The notes under the pieces were generated by a model that saw only the letters and a list, made by a program, of their open reading frames with translations, did no database searches and was not told the DNA's origin. This document shows, piece after piece, positions 1-7,141 of a stretch of DNA of 64,000 nt. Position 1 is the first letter of the stretch. Every line of letters begins with the position of its first letter. Made by a program: the position numbers and the translations under genes. Origin of the DNA: Actinomadura luzonensis (lineage in GTDB: Bacteria > Actinomycetota > Actinomycetes > Streptosporangiales > Streptosporangiaceae); the NCBI RefSeq assembly GCF_022664455.2, contig NZ_JAKRKC020000001.1, positions 3,043,001-3,107,000 of the forward strand, in the 5' to 3' direction.

Positions 1-315
1 ATGGCGTTCAACAAGAACGGCCACGCCGCCGAGATCAAGAAGTTCTTCGACTTCTTCTACACCGGCAACGCCGCGCAGAAGATCTCCGACACGTACAAGC
101 TGCTGCCCGTCACCAACAGCGGCATCAAGAAGCTGTCGGGCGACGAGAAGCTCAAGCCGTTCCTGGACGCGCTGCCCAACGCCAGCTTCTACCCGTTCCA
201 GGACCCCAAGTGGGCCGAGGTGAACCCGGCGATCAAGCAGACCATCGGCGGAGCCGTCAAGGAGGACCCGGCCAAGGTCCTCGGCGAGCTGCAGAAGGTC
301 GCCGAGGCGGGCTGA
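1..315 (+). CDS. Carbohydrate ABC transporter substrate-binding protein (C-terminal part)
   Basis: This is the 3' end of a gene that starts before the window; the ATG at base 1 is probably an internal methionine. The 104 visible residues form the helical, lysine-rich C-lobe end typical of type-1 extracellular solute-binding proteins (FFDFFYTGNAAQKIS followed by a helix-rich tail). Two permease genes of the carbohydrate (CUT1) type follow on the same strand, the usual order for such importers. The protein would capture a sugar outside the cell and deliver it to the permeases. The sugar cannot be deduced from this fragment, and the signal peptide and lipobox lie outside the window. Confidence 0.8.
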   Translation: MAFNKNGHAAEIKKFFDFFYTGNAAQKISDTYKLLPVTNSGIKKLSGDEKLKPFLDALPNASFYPFQDPKWAEVNPAIKQTIGGAVKEDPAKVLGELQKVAEAG

Positions 316-323
316 TCGTGGCC

Positions 324-353
324 GGCCCGGCTCCCTCCACGGGGAGCCGGGCC
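324..353 (+). terminator. Intercistronic hairpin between binding protein and permease genes
   Basis: A perfect 12-bp stem (GGCCCGGCTCCC at 324-335 pairing with 342-353) lies 9 bases after the binding-protein stop and has no T tract. Hairpins in this position are common in sugar ABC operons, where they protect the abundant binding-protein message and reduce read-through into the permeases. That role is inferred. Confidence 0.6.
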
Positions 354-376
354 GACTTCATGATGGAAGGTCTTCA

Positions 377-1261
377 ATGAAAAGGTTGCGCGCCCTCGAA
401 CCCGTCGCCTGGGTCGGGCCGGCCGTGGTGCTCATCGCGGTGGTCGTGCTCTGGCCGGTGATCGAGATGATCAGGTCGTCGTTCCTCAAGATCAGCCGGT
501 TCGGCGTGGTCCAGGGCGGCAACGGCTGGGCGAACTACGACAAGCTGGTCAGCGAGAAGGACTTCGCGGACATCATGGTCCGCAGCGTGATCTGGGTGGT
601 CGCGGTCGTCGCGCTCACCGTGCTGATCTCCCTGGCCCTCGCCCAGCTCTTCAACCAGCGCTTCCCGCTGCGCAAGCTGGCCCGCTGGGCGCTCATCGCC
701 CCCTGGGCGGCGTCCGTGCTGATGACGGCGATCATCTTCAAGTGGATGCTCGACCCCGAGGTGGGCGTGATCAACCAGATCCGCCTCAAGCTCGGCCTCA
801 TCGACGCCATGGGCGGCGCGGCGGCCGACCAGCTCGGCGACGCCTCCACGGCCATGCCGTGGCTGGTGTTCGTGGCGGTGTTCGTGTCCGTGCCGTTCAC
901 CACGTACGCGCTGCTCGCCGGCCTCGCCACCATCCCCGGCGACGTCTACGAGGCGGCCAGGATGGACGGCGCCGGACGGTTCCGTACGTACTGGTCGATC
1001 ACGCTGCCGCTGCTGCGCCCCGCGCTCACCGTGGCGGCGCTGATCAACGTGATGAACGTCTTCAACAGCTTCCCGATCATCTGGGCGATGACCCACGGGC
1101 AGCCCGGCTACTCCACGGCCACCTCGACGATCCTCATGTTCATCCTCAAGAGCTCCGACATCGGCGAGTCGGCCGCCATGTCCGTGGTCAACTTCGGCAT
1201 GGTCATCGTGCTGACCGTGATCTTCCTGCGGGTGTCGCGGTGGAACAAGGAGGTGGCGTGA
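377..1261 (+). CDS. Carbohydrate ABC transporter permease, MalF-like
   Basis: A 294-residue integral membrane protein with about six hydrophobic segments, the first near residues 10-30. It carries the EAA loop of binding-protein-dependent permeases (EAARMDGAGRF, then ITLPLLRP, from about residue 191), which docks the cytoplasmic ATPase. It is the MalF/UgpA-type half of a sugar import channel (CUT1 family). GGAAGG at 365-370 supports the ATG at 377. The stop shares one base with the next gene's start (TGATG), so the two permeases are translationally coupled. No ATPase gene is nearby; many actinobacterial sugar importers share a distant MsiK-type ATPase. Confidence 0.9.
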   Translation: MKRLRALEPVAWVGPAVVLIAVVVLWPVIEMIRSSFLKISRFGVVQGGNGWANYDKLVSEKDFADIMVRSVIWVVAVVALTVLISLALAQLFNQRFPLRKLARWALIAPWAASVLMTAIIFKWMLDPEVGVINQIRLKLGLIDAMGGAAADQLGDASTAMPWLVFVAVFVSVPFTTYALLAGLATIPGDVYEAARMDGAGRFRTYWSITLPLLRPALTVAALINVMNVFNSFPIIWAMTHGQPGYSTATSTILMFILKSSDIGESAAMSVVNFGMVIVLTVIFLRVSRWNKEVA

Positions 1262-2148
1262 TGGCCGTCGAGACCGCGCCCCGGCAGACCCGTCCCCATC
1301 CGCACGCCCGGACCCGGGGGCCCGTCGTGCGGCGCATGCCGAAGCTCAAGACCGTGCTCGTCGCGGCCCTCGCCTACGTCATCGCGCTGATCTTCCTGTT
1401 CCCGTACGTGGTGATGCTGCTCACCTCGCTGCGGGCCCAGGACTCGCTGCGCGAGGTGACGTTCTGGCCGGACGAGTGGGTGTGGTCGAACCTGGCCAAC
1501 TTCTGGAGCAGCGGCCTCGCCGGGAACCTCTGGGTCACGATCAAGGTGGCCGCCGGCTCGACCGTGCTGGTGCTCCTGGTGGCGCTGCCGGCCGCGTACT
1601 ACTCGGCCCGGCACCGCTTCAGGGGACGGACCGCGTTCCTGATCCTGGTGCTGATTACCCAGATGTTCCAGCCGACCGCCATGCTGGTCGGCATCTACCG
1701 CGAGTTCTACCAGTTCGGGCTGGTCGACACGATCTGGTCGCTGATCCTGGTCAACGGCGGCTTCAACCTGGCGTTCGCGGTGTGGATCCTCAACGCCTAC
1801 TTCGCCTCGATCCCGCGCGAGCTGGAGGAGGCGGCGTTCATCGACGGCAACGGGCGCTTCGGCGCGCTGTTCCGCATCACGCTGCCGCTCGCCATGCCCG
1901 GGGTCATCACGGCGCTGATCTTCACGTTCATCGCGGCGTGGAACGAGTTCGTGGTCGCCCTCACGCTGACCACGACGCCCGAGAGGCAGCCGCTCACCGT
2001 GGCGCTGAACTCCTTCATCGGGCAGTACCAGGTGGACTGGCAGAACCTGTTCGCCGGGTCGGTGATCGCCACGATCCCGGTGATCATCCTGTTCGCGCTG
2101 ATCGAGCGCAAGGTCGTCGGCGGCCTGACCGCCGGATCGATCAAGTGA
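1261..2148 (+). CDS. Carbohydrate ABC transporter permease, MalG-like
   Basis: A 295-residue inner-membrane permease, partner of the preceding MalF-like protein. After a basic cytoplasmic N-terminus (about 25 residues rich in Arg, His and Pro), the first membrane segment is at about 32-52. The EAA motif is EEAAFIDGNGRFGALF followed by ITLPLAMP near residues 185-210. The ATG at 1261 overlaps the stop of the upstream gene by one base; the reading frame is open further upstream, but that part is only a shadow of the first permease. The gene closes the operon: a stem-loop follows and the next gene is convergent. Confidence 0.9.
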   Translation: MAVETAPRQTRPHPHARTRGPVVRRMPKLKTVLVAALAYVIALIFLFPYVVMLLTSLRAQDSLREVTFWPDEWVWSNLANFWSSGLAGNLWVTIKVAAGSTVLVLLVALPAAYYSARHRFRGRTAFLILVLITQMFQPTAMLVGIYREFYQFGLVDTIWSLILVNGGFNLAFAVWILNAYFASIPRELEEAAFIDGNGRFGALFRITLPLAMPGVITALIFTFIAAWNEFVVALTLTTTPERQPLTVALNSFIGQYQVDWQNLFAGSVIATIPVIILFALIERKVVGGLTAGSIK

Positions 2149-2153
2149 GCGCG

Positions 2154-2176
2154 GGGGAGGCCCGACCGGCCTCCCC
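2154..2176. terminator. Bidirectional stem-loop between convergent genes
   Basis: A 9-bp GC stem (GGGGAGGCC at 2154-2162 with GGCCTCCCC at 2168-2176, loop CGACC) fills the 34 bp between the convergent stops of the permease and methyltransferase genes. The position suits termination in both directions. Confidence 0.6.
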
Positions 2177-2182
2177 TCCGCC

Positions 2183-2929
2183 TCACTGCCCGTAGTCGCG
2201 CGGGACGCGGGCCACGCAGAAGACCGTCTGGCCGAACGGCGGCCGGACGAAGCGCTCGATGAGCCGCGTCAGCGGCACCACCGTGCGGTCGTAGATCTTG
2301 ACCAGGCGCGGGTCCGGGTAGCCGACGCCGCCCCGGCGCACCGCCGCCCACCAGGCGATGCCGCCCAGGAAATTGATCGGCTTCAGCACCTCGACGTCCA
2401 GGCCCGCGCGGGCGACCGTGGTGCCCAGCGTCTTCGGCGTGTAACGCTGGACGTGGCCGACCTTGCGGTCGAAGTCGCCGTAGAGCTGCATGTAGCCCGG
2501 CACCCAGATGACGATCCGGCCGCCCGGCAGGGTGACCCTGGCCAGCGAGCGCAGCGCCTCGGCGTCGTCCTCGATGTGCTCCAGGACGTTCATCAGCACG
2601 ACCGTGTCGACCTTGTCCTTCAGCGGGATGTCGGTCGGCAGGCCGAACTGCAGCACGTCGATGTCGTCGCGGCCGGCGAAGCGCTTCTCCAGCTGCTCCA
2701 CGCAGTAGGGGTCGAAGTCGCTGACGACGAGCCGGTCGAGCCGGGGCAGGAACTGCTCGGCGAAGTGGCCGAGCCCCGAACCGATCTCCAGCATCGAGCG
2801 GCCCACGTGGGGGGCGACCATGTCGAACTCGTACTGCCGATAGTTCTTGGCCTCGTCCCCACCGAGGTGGTTCTCCAGGGCCTCGTCACCGGCCGCCGGT
2901 TGCACTACACGGTCATACCCAGAAGACAT
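2183..2929 (-). CDS. Class I SAM-dependent methyltransferase
   Basis: A 248-residue soluble protein with the Rossmann methyltransferase fold. Motif I is LEIGSGLGHF (residues 47-56), the acidic end of beta-2 is VVSDFDPY, and motif IV is VVLMNVLEHIEDD, as in the UbiG/Methyltransf_23 group. A C-terminal extension of about 60 residues with an Arg-rich helix follows the core fold. I chose the ATG at 2929 (MSSGYDR) because AGAAGGAA lies just upstream on the coding strand; an in-frame ATG eight codons earlier lacks such a site. The substrate is unknown. A small-molecule or lipid-linked glycan target is possible, but neither the sequence nor the neighbours decide it. Confidence 0.85.
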   Translation of the reverse strand: MSSGYDRVVQPAAGDEALENHLGGDEAKNYRQYEFDMVAPHVGRSMLEIGSGLGHFAEQFLPRLDRLVVSDFDPYCVEQLEKRFAGRDDIDVLQFGLPTDIPLKDKVDTVVLMNVLEHIEDDAEALRSLARVTLPGGRIVIWVPGYMQLYGDFDRKVGHVQRYTPKTLGTTVARAGLDVEVLKPINFLGGIAWWAAVRRGGVGYPDPRLVKIYDRTVVPLTRLIERFVRPPFGQTVFCVARVPRDYGQ

Positions 2930-3055
2930 AGTCCCGTTCCTTCTAGGGGGCACACGGATTGCCCGAGTCTAATGCCCCGATCAACGGCGGGGGTCACGCG
3001 ATCCACTGGACGCACTTCCCTGCGACGCCTGGTTTGCGGTGGAATCTGACTCGTC

Positions 3056-3595
3056 ATGGACGACGACGAGGCGATCACGCGCTCGCTGGACGGGGACCTG
3101 GCGGCCTATGAGGCACTGGTCGCCCGCTACAGCGCGCTCGCCCACCGTACCGCGTACCTGCTCGGCGCGGGCGACGAAGCCGAGGACGTGGTGCAGGAGG
3201 CGTTCGTCAAAGCCTTCCGGCACCTGTCCGGCTTCCGGCGCGGCGCGGCGTTCCGGCCCTGGCTGCTCCGCATCGTCGCGAACGAGACGCACAACCTCAC
3301 CCGGTCGCGGGGCCGGCGCGCGGCCCTGGCGCTGCGGCTCGGCGCCGAGGCCGACGAGCGCGCCCCGGACGACCCCGAGGGCGCGGCGGTCGCGACCGAC
3401 CGGCGGGCGCGGCTGCTCGCGGCCGTGCGCGCGCTGCCGGAGCGGGAACGCCAGGCCGTGGTGTGCCGGTACTTCTTACAGCTGACGGAGGCGGAGACGG
3501 CGCAGGTGCTCGACTGGCCGGTGGGCACCGTCAAGTCCAGCACCCATCGGGGGCTGGCGCGGCTGAGGGAGGAGGTCGGCAATGAACTCGCGTGA
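3056..3595 (+). CDS. ECF-type RNA polymerase sigma factor
   Basis: A 179-residue sigma-70 family protein with only regions 2 and 4. Region 2 covers about residues 17-85 (GDEAEDVVQEAFVKAF, the core-binding helix, then the -10-reading helix FRPWLLRIVANE). Region 4 covers about 118-175 (LPERERQAVVCRY, then helix-turn-helix TEAETAQVLDWPVGTVKSS). There is no SnoaL-like extension. Its last codons overlap the start of the next gene by 14 bp, so the two are co-translated, the usual layout of an ECF sigma factor with its membrane regulator. The ATG at 3056 has only a weak ribosome-binding site. The regulon and inducing signal are unknown. Confidence 0.9.
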   Translation: MDDDEAITRSLDGDLAAYEALVARYSALAHRTAYLLGAGDEAEDVVQEAFVKAFRHLSGFRRGAAFRPWLLRIVANETHNLTRSRGRRAALALRLGAEADERAPDDPEGAAVATDRRARLLAAVRALPERERQAVVCRYFLQLTEAETAQVLDWPVGTVKSSTHRGLARLREEVGNELA

Positions 3596-4697
3596 ACCCG
3601 GCGACGGCCCCCACGACGACCCCCGCCCGGCCGCCCCCGGCGACGGCTTCCCCGCCGACCCGGGCTCCGCCGACCCGGGCTCCGCCGACCCGGGCTCCGA
3701 CGACCCGGGCTCCGACGTCCCTGGTGACGGCTTCCCCGCCGACCTCAGCTCCGCCGACCTCGGTTCCGTCCTTCCTGGGGACGCTGGGGACGGGGACGGG
3801 CTGGAGTCCGAGCTGTTCGCGCTCGGCGACCTGCTCGACGTGCCCGCTCCGCCGCCGCCCGCCGACGTGGCCGCCGCCGTCCGCGCCCGCCTGCGGGACG
3901 CCACCGCACCCGAGCCCATCCCTCCGTCCTCCATGCCGGAGCCCGTTCCGGGTCCCGGGGACGGGACGGGGGCGGGTTCCGGGGGCTCGCCCGATCCGGC
4001 GCACGGGCCGCACCCCACTCCTTACCGCCCGCCCGTCCGCCGGCCCGCCCGGCGGCGGCGGGGGCGGTGGAAGGTGGTGGTGGCCGCGCTCGTCGCCGTG
4101 GCCGCCGTCACGGCCGCCACCCCGCAGGGCCGGGCCGCCGTGGTGCGGATCCTCCGGTTCGCCGGCGTCGAGCTGCGGGTCTCGGAGAGCGGCCCGGCCC
4201 CCGCCGTCCCGGAGAGCAGTCCGGCCCCCGCCGTCCCGGAGAGCAGCCCGGCGCCCGCCACCTCCGCCCCGGGGTCGCTGCCGGGGGAGCGCGCGGTGGC
4301 GCCGTCCGCCCTGCCCGGCCTGGCCAGGTTCGAGGTGCGGACGCCGCGCCGCCTCGGCCCGCCGCGCGCGGCCTCGGTGTCCGAGGGCGGCCGGGTGGTG
4401 TCGATGTTCTGGCCGGGCGGCGTCCGGTTCGACCAGTTCGACGGCGAGCTGGAGCCGTACTTCTTCAAGCAGGTCGGCGCGCCGTCCCTGGAGCAGGTCG
4501 AGCTGGACGGCGGCGGCGAGGCGTGGTGGATCGGCGGCGAGCACCCGCTCGGCTACCTGCGGCGCGCCGACGGCACGCCGGTGCCCCTGCGCCAGGCGGC
4601 CCCCACCCTCATCTGGACCGGCCGCGGCGTCAACTACCGCCTGGAGGGCGTACGGACGGCGCGGGAGGCCGCAGCGGTCGCGGCCTCACTCCAGTGA
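3582..4697 (+). CDS. Putative sigma-factor-associated single-pass membrane protein
   Basis: A 371-residue protein whose start overlaps the sigma-factor gene by 14 bp. The N-terminal part (about 1-140) is low-complexity, rich in Pro, Asp and Gly, with a central segment GLESELFALGDLLDVPAPP of the kind found in actinobacterial regulators paired with sigma factors. After a basic stretch (PARRRRGRWK) one membrane helix spans about residues 165-182. The outer part (about 190-371) has a repeat-rich linker and a globular domain ending LIWTGRGVNYRLEGV and AAAVAASLQ. No zinc anti-sigma motif (HxxxCxxC) is present. A role in restraining the sigma factor is inferred from position only. The last 12 bp overlap the convergent deaminase gene. 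Confidence 0.65.
   Translation: MNSREPGDGPHDDPRPAAPGDGFPADPGSADPGSADPGSDDPGSDVPGDGFPADLSSADLGSVLPGDAGDGDGLESELFALGDLLDVPAPPPPADVAAAVRARLRDATAPEPIPPSSMPEPVPGPGDGTGAGSGGSPDPAHGPHPTPYRPPVRRPARRRRGRWKVVVAALVAVAAVTAATPQGRAAVVRILRFAGVELRVSESGPAPAVPESSPAPAVPESSPAPATSAPGSLPGERAVAPSALPGLARFEVRTPRRLGPPRAASVSEGGRVVSMFWPGGVRFDQFDGELEPYFFKQVGAPSLEQVELDGGGEAWWIGGEHPLGYLRRADGTPVPLRQAAPTLIWTGRGVNYRLEGVRTAREAAAVAASLQ
3657..3716 (+). repeat. Four tandem 15-bp repeats in a coding region
   Basis: Four adjacent copies of GACCCGGGCTCCGCC, the last two ending GAC, encode DPGSA/DPGSD in the cytoplasmic low-complexity part of the membrane protein at 3582-4697. The copies are nearly identical at DNA level, which suggests recent slippage. 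Confidence 0.9.
4185..4265 (+). repeat. Three tandem 27-bp repeats in a coding region
   Basis: Three adjacent 27-bp units encode ESGPAPAVP, ESSPAPAVP and ESSPAPATS. They form a flexible linker just outside the membrane helix of the protein at 3582-4697. Confidence 0.85.
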
Positions 4698-5708
4698 GCC
4701 GGTCAGCCAGTCGTCCACGCCCTTGAGCAGCTCCTTGCGCACGGACTCGGGGGCCGCCGACGAGCGCACCGACTGCCGGGCCAGCTCCGCCACCTCGGCG
4801 TCGCTGAACCCGTACACCTCTCTGGCCAGCTCGTACTGCCGCAGCAGCCGGGTGCCGAACAGCAGCGGGTCGTCCGCGCCCAGCGCGATCGGCACGCCCG
4901 CGTCGAACAGCCGCCGCAGCGGCACGTCGGCGGCCCGCTCGGCCACCCCCAGCCCGACGTTCGAGGTCGGGCACACCTCGCAGCAGATCTGCCGGTCGGC
5001 CAGGCGCGACATCAGCCACTCGTCCTCGGCCGCCCGCACGCCGTGCCCGACCCGGTCGGCGCCGAGGTCGTCCACGCACTGCGCGACGCTGCGCGGGCCC
5101 ATCAGCTCGCCGCCGTGCGGCACGGCCAGCAGGCCGCCCCGCTTGGCGATCCTGAACGCGCGCTCGAAGTCGCGGGCCTGGCCGCGGCGCTCGTCGTTGG
5201 ACAGCCCGAACCCGATCACGCCGTGGTCCTTGTACTGCATGGCCAGCCGGGCGAGGGTGTTGGCGTCCAGCGGGTGCCGGGTGCGGTTGGCGGCCACGAT
5301 GACGGCGATGCCGATGCCGGCGTGCTCGGCGGCCCGGCGCACCGCGTCCAGCATCAGCTCCAGCGTCGCCGTCAGGCCGCCGAACCGCTGGGCGTAGCCG
5401 GACGGGTCCACCTGGATCTCCAGCCAGCGGGACCCGGCCGCCACCTCGTCCTCGGCGGTCTCGCGCAGCAGTCGGTAGACGTACTCGGGACGCGTCAGGA
5501 CGGACCTGGCGATGTCGTACAACCGCTGGAACCTGAACCAGCCGCGCTCGTCGGTGGCCCGCAGCTTGGGCGGCCAGTCCTGCTCCAGCGCGTCGGGCAG
5601 ATGCAGCCCCTGTTCCCGGGCCAGCTCGATCAGCGTGGCGTGCCGCATGGAGCCGGTGAAGTGCAGGTGCAGATGCGCTTTCGGGAGCGTGACCAGGGGC
5701 CTTGGCAT
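4686..5708 (-). CDS. add: Adenosine deaminase family protein
   Basis: A 340-residue TIM-barrel amidohydrolase of the adenosine/AMP deaminase family. Zinc ligands are the N-terminal His pair in HLHLHFTG (H14, H16), H198 and D279. E201 in HGGE is the general acid and H222 in GHG the next catalytic residue; D280 completes the ADDP motif. Classical enzymes have HAGE and SDDP, so this belongs to a variant subgroup in which the catalytic residues are nevertheless all kept. Expected reaction: adenosine to inosine, in purine salvage. A related substrate such as aminodeoxyfutalosine (menaquinone pathway) cannot be excluded. The start is the ATG at 5708; the gene converges on the upstream membrane-protein gene with a 12-bp overlap. 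Confidence 0.85.
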   Translation of the reverse strand: MPRPLVTLPKAHLHLHFTGSMRHATLIELAREQGLHLPDALEQDWPPKLRATDERGWFRFQRLYDIARSVLTRPEYVYRLLRETAEDEVAAGSRWLEIQVDPSGYAQRFGGLTATLELMLDAVRRAAEHAGIGIAVIVAANRTRHPLDANTLARLAMQYKDHGVIGFGLSNDERRGQARDFERAFRIAKRGGLLAVPHGGELMGPRSVAQCVDDLGADRVGHGVRAAEDEWLMSRLADRQICCEVCPTSNVGLGVAERAADVPLRRLFDAGVPIALGADDPLLFGTRLLRQYELAREVYGFSDAEVAELARQSVRSSAAPESVRKELLKGVDDWLTGSLE

Positions 5709-5834
5709 TCGCTTATCTTGCCACTCGTCGCGCGGCCGGGTTCGCGGGTCGCCGGGAAGACCGCCCGGCGGACGGGAAAGCGGCGGCACCGGAAAGGGCG
5801 GTACGGGCCCCGCCCGGTGGGGGATCATCGGGGC

Positions 5835-6452
5835 ATGATCCCGGAAGGGCGCGTGGACGGGCAGGGGTGGCGCGGGGCGCTCGCGGCGCTGGCGTTCGCG
5901 GTGACGGCGGCGGCCATCTACGGGCTGTTCGCGTCCGGGTTCGGGCGCGTGCGGGCGGGCGCGGGTGAGACGGGCGCGGGTGAGGCGGGCGCGGGGGAGA
6001 CGTCCGCGCCGGCCGCGAGGCCGCAGGCCGGGGCCGTCGCCGTGCCGAAGCCGGCCGTGCCCGGGCTCGCGGTGATCGCGGACGACTTCTGGCTCACGTA
6101 CCTGCCGCCGGGCCTGCGGCGCAGCGGCAGCGGGCCGATCGGGGCCGGGCCGGGGGGCGGGACGGGCGGCTGGGCCAGGTACGGCACGCCTGCCGCGTAC
6201 GTCGAGGCCCGGGTCGAGCGCGGCCCCGTCGCCGCCGACTGGCCGCGCTACCGCGCCCACGTCCCGCTGCTCGACGCCCGCGGGACGGTCCTGCGCGGCA
6301 GGCCGGCCGTCGTGGGCCGCGATCCGCGCGGCGGCCGGGCGGTCGCGTGGCTGGAGCGGCCGGGCACCGGCGCGTGGGTCAGGGTCAGCGAATCACTCGG
6401 CAAGGAACTCCTCGCAGTTGCCGCCTCGGCCCATGCTCCTGTAGGAGACTAA
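5835..6452 (+). CDS. Hypothetical membrane-anchored exported protein
   Basis: A 205-residue protein, not assigned to a named family. One hydrophobic segment (about residues 13-33, GALAALAFAVTAAAIYGLF) acts as a signal anchor. Residues 42-56 are three copies of a GAGE(T/A) unit (15-bp DNA repeats at 5958-6002), then a Pro/Ala linker and an outer domain (about 75-205) with FWLTYLPPGLRR and the end GGRAVAWLERPGTGAWVRV. This end resembles the C-termini of the exported proteins at 6505-7026 and 3582-4697. Divergent from the deaminase gene; ATG at 5835. Function unknown; it may belong to the nearby sigma factor's regulon. Confidence 0.6.
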   Translation: MIPEGRVDGQGWRGALAALAFAVTAAAIYGLFASGFGRVRAGAGETGAGEAGAGETSAPAARPQAGAVAVPKPAVPGLAVIADDFWLTYLPPGLRRSGSGPIGAGPGGGTGGWARYGTPAAYVEARVERGPVAADWPRYRAHVPLLDARGTVLRGRPAVVGRDPRGGRAVAWLERPGTGAWVRVSESLGKELLAVAASAHAPVGD

Positions 6453-6504
6453 GACCCTTTCCCGCACCCTTGCTGCGGGTGCGCACACACGTCATGGGGG
6501 GTCG

Positions 6505-7026
6505 ATGCGGCGGCTGGCGGCGGTGATCCTCGTGCTCGCGCTCTCCGGCTGCGCGGGCGGGCACGGCGACGGCGACGGCGACCGGGACGGCGGCGGCGCT
6601 CCGGAGGCGGGCACGCCGGTCGTCTCCCCGTCCGCCGGGTCGGCGGGCAGCCGGGCGTCGTCGTTGTCGTGCGGGGCCGACGAGGTGCACCTGCCCGCCG
6701 TGTCCGGCAGGCTCGAACGCGCGGGCGCGTTCTCCCGGCTGCCCGCGCTCGCCCGCCCGCTCGACGTGCGCGGCCTCATCTGGAGCAGCAACGACGAGCG
6801 CCTGTACGCGGGCGTGGTGTGCGGCCCCCGCACCGCCGAGCAGTTCGCGACGCTGGTGGCCAGGGCGCGGCTGACGGCGTACGAGGGCCGGCCCGCCCTG
6901 CGCTGGACCACCCGCACGGGCGTGCGCAACCTCATGTGGCTGGAGCGCCCGGGCGTCGCGGTCTACGTCGCCGCGACGCCCGGCCTCACCGCCCAGATGC
7001 GGCGCGTCGCCGCGGGGATCGAGTGA
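6505..7026 (+). CDS. Predicted lipoprotein of unknown function
   Basis: A 173-residue exported protein. It has a short basic N-terminus, a hydrophobic core and a lipobox LSGC with the lipidated cysteine at about residue 15, then a Gly/Asp-rich linker. The mature domain (about 50-173) contains DVRGLIWSSNDERLYAGVVC and ends LMWLERPGVAVYVAATPG, closely like the end of the protein at 5835-6452. Both genes face the same way, 52 bp apart, and are probably co-transcribed; a GGGGGG stretch before the ATG at 6505 is the likely ribosome-binding site. Its stop touches the tandem repeat that follows. I do not recognise a characterised family. Confidence 0.65.
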   Translation: MRRLAAVILVLALSGCAGGHGDGDGDRDGGGAPEAGTPVVSPSAGSAGSRASSLSCGADEVHLPAVSGRLERAGAFSRLPALARPLDVRGLIWSSNDERLYAGVVCGPRTAEQFATLVARARLTAYEGRPALRWTTRTGVRNLMWLERPGVAVYVAATPGLTAQMRRVAAGIE

Positions 7027-7033
7027 CCGCGCC

Positions 7034-7141
7034 CACGACCGGGCCCACGACCGGGCCCACGACCACGCTTACGACCCCGCTCACGACCGGGCCCACGACC
7101 GCGCTTACGACCCCGCTCACGACCCCGCTTACGACCGGGCC
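7034..7141. repeat. Nine tandem 12-bp repeats between convergent genes
   Basis: Nine full copies of a degenerate 12-mer, (C/T)ACGACCnnGCY, run from 7034 to 7141, preceded by a partial copy at 7025-7033. Two main variants alternate (CACGACCGGGCC and TACGACCCCGCT). The array lies between the lipoprotein stop and the aminotransferase; one TACGAC unit supplies the aminotransferase TAA stop at 7131-7129. Confidence 0.9.

Noticed and set aside
3592..5397. 601-codon plus-strand open frame across the membrane-protein and deaminase genes
   Set aside because: Arg/Pro/Ser shadow that runs through two well-supported genes on both strands.
7025..7141. CRISPR-like array
   Set aside because: Units are 12 bp and contiguous, with no spacers.
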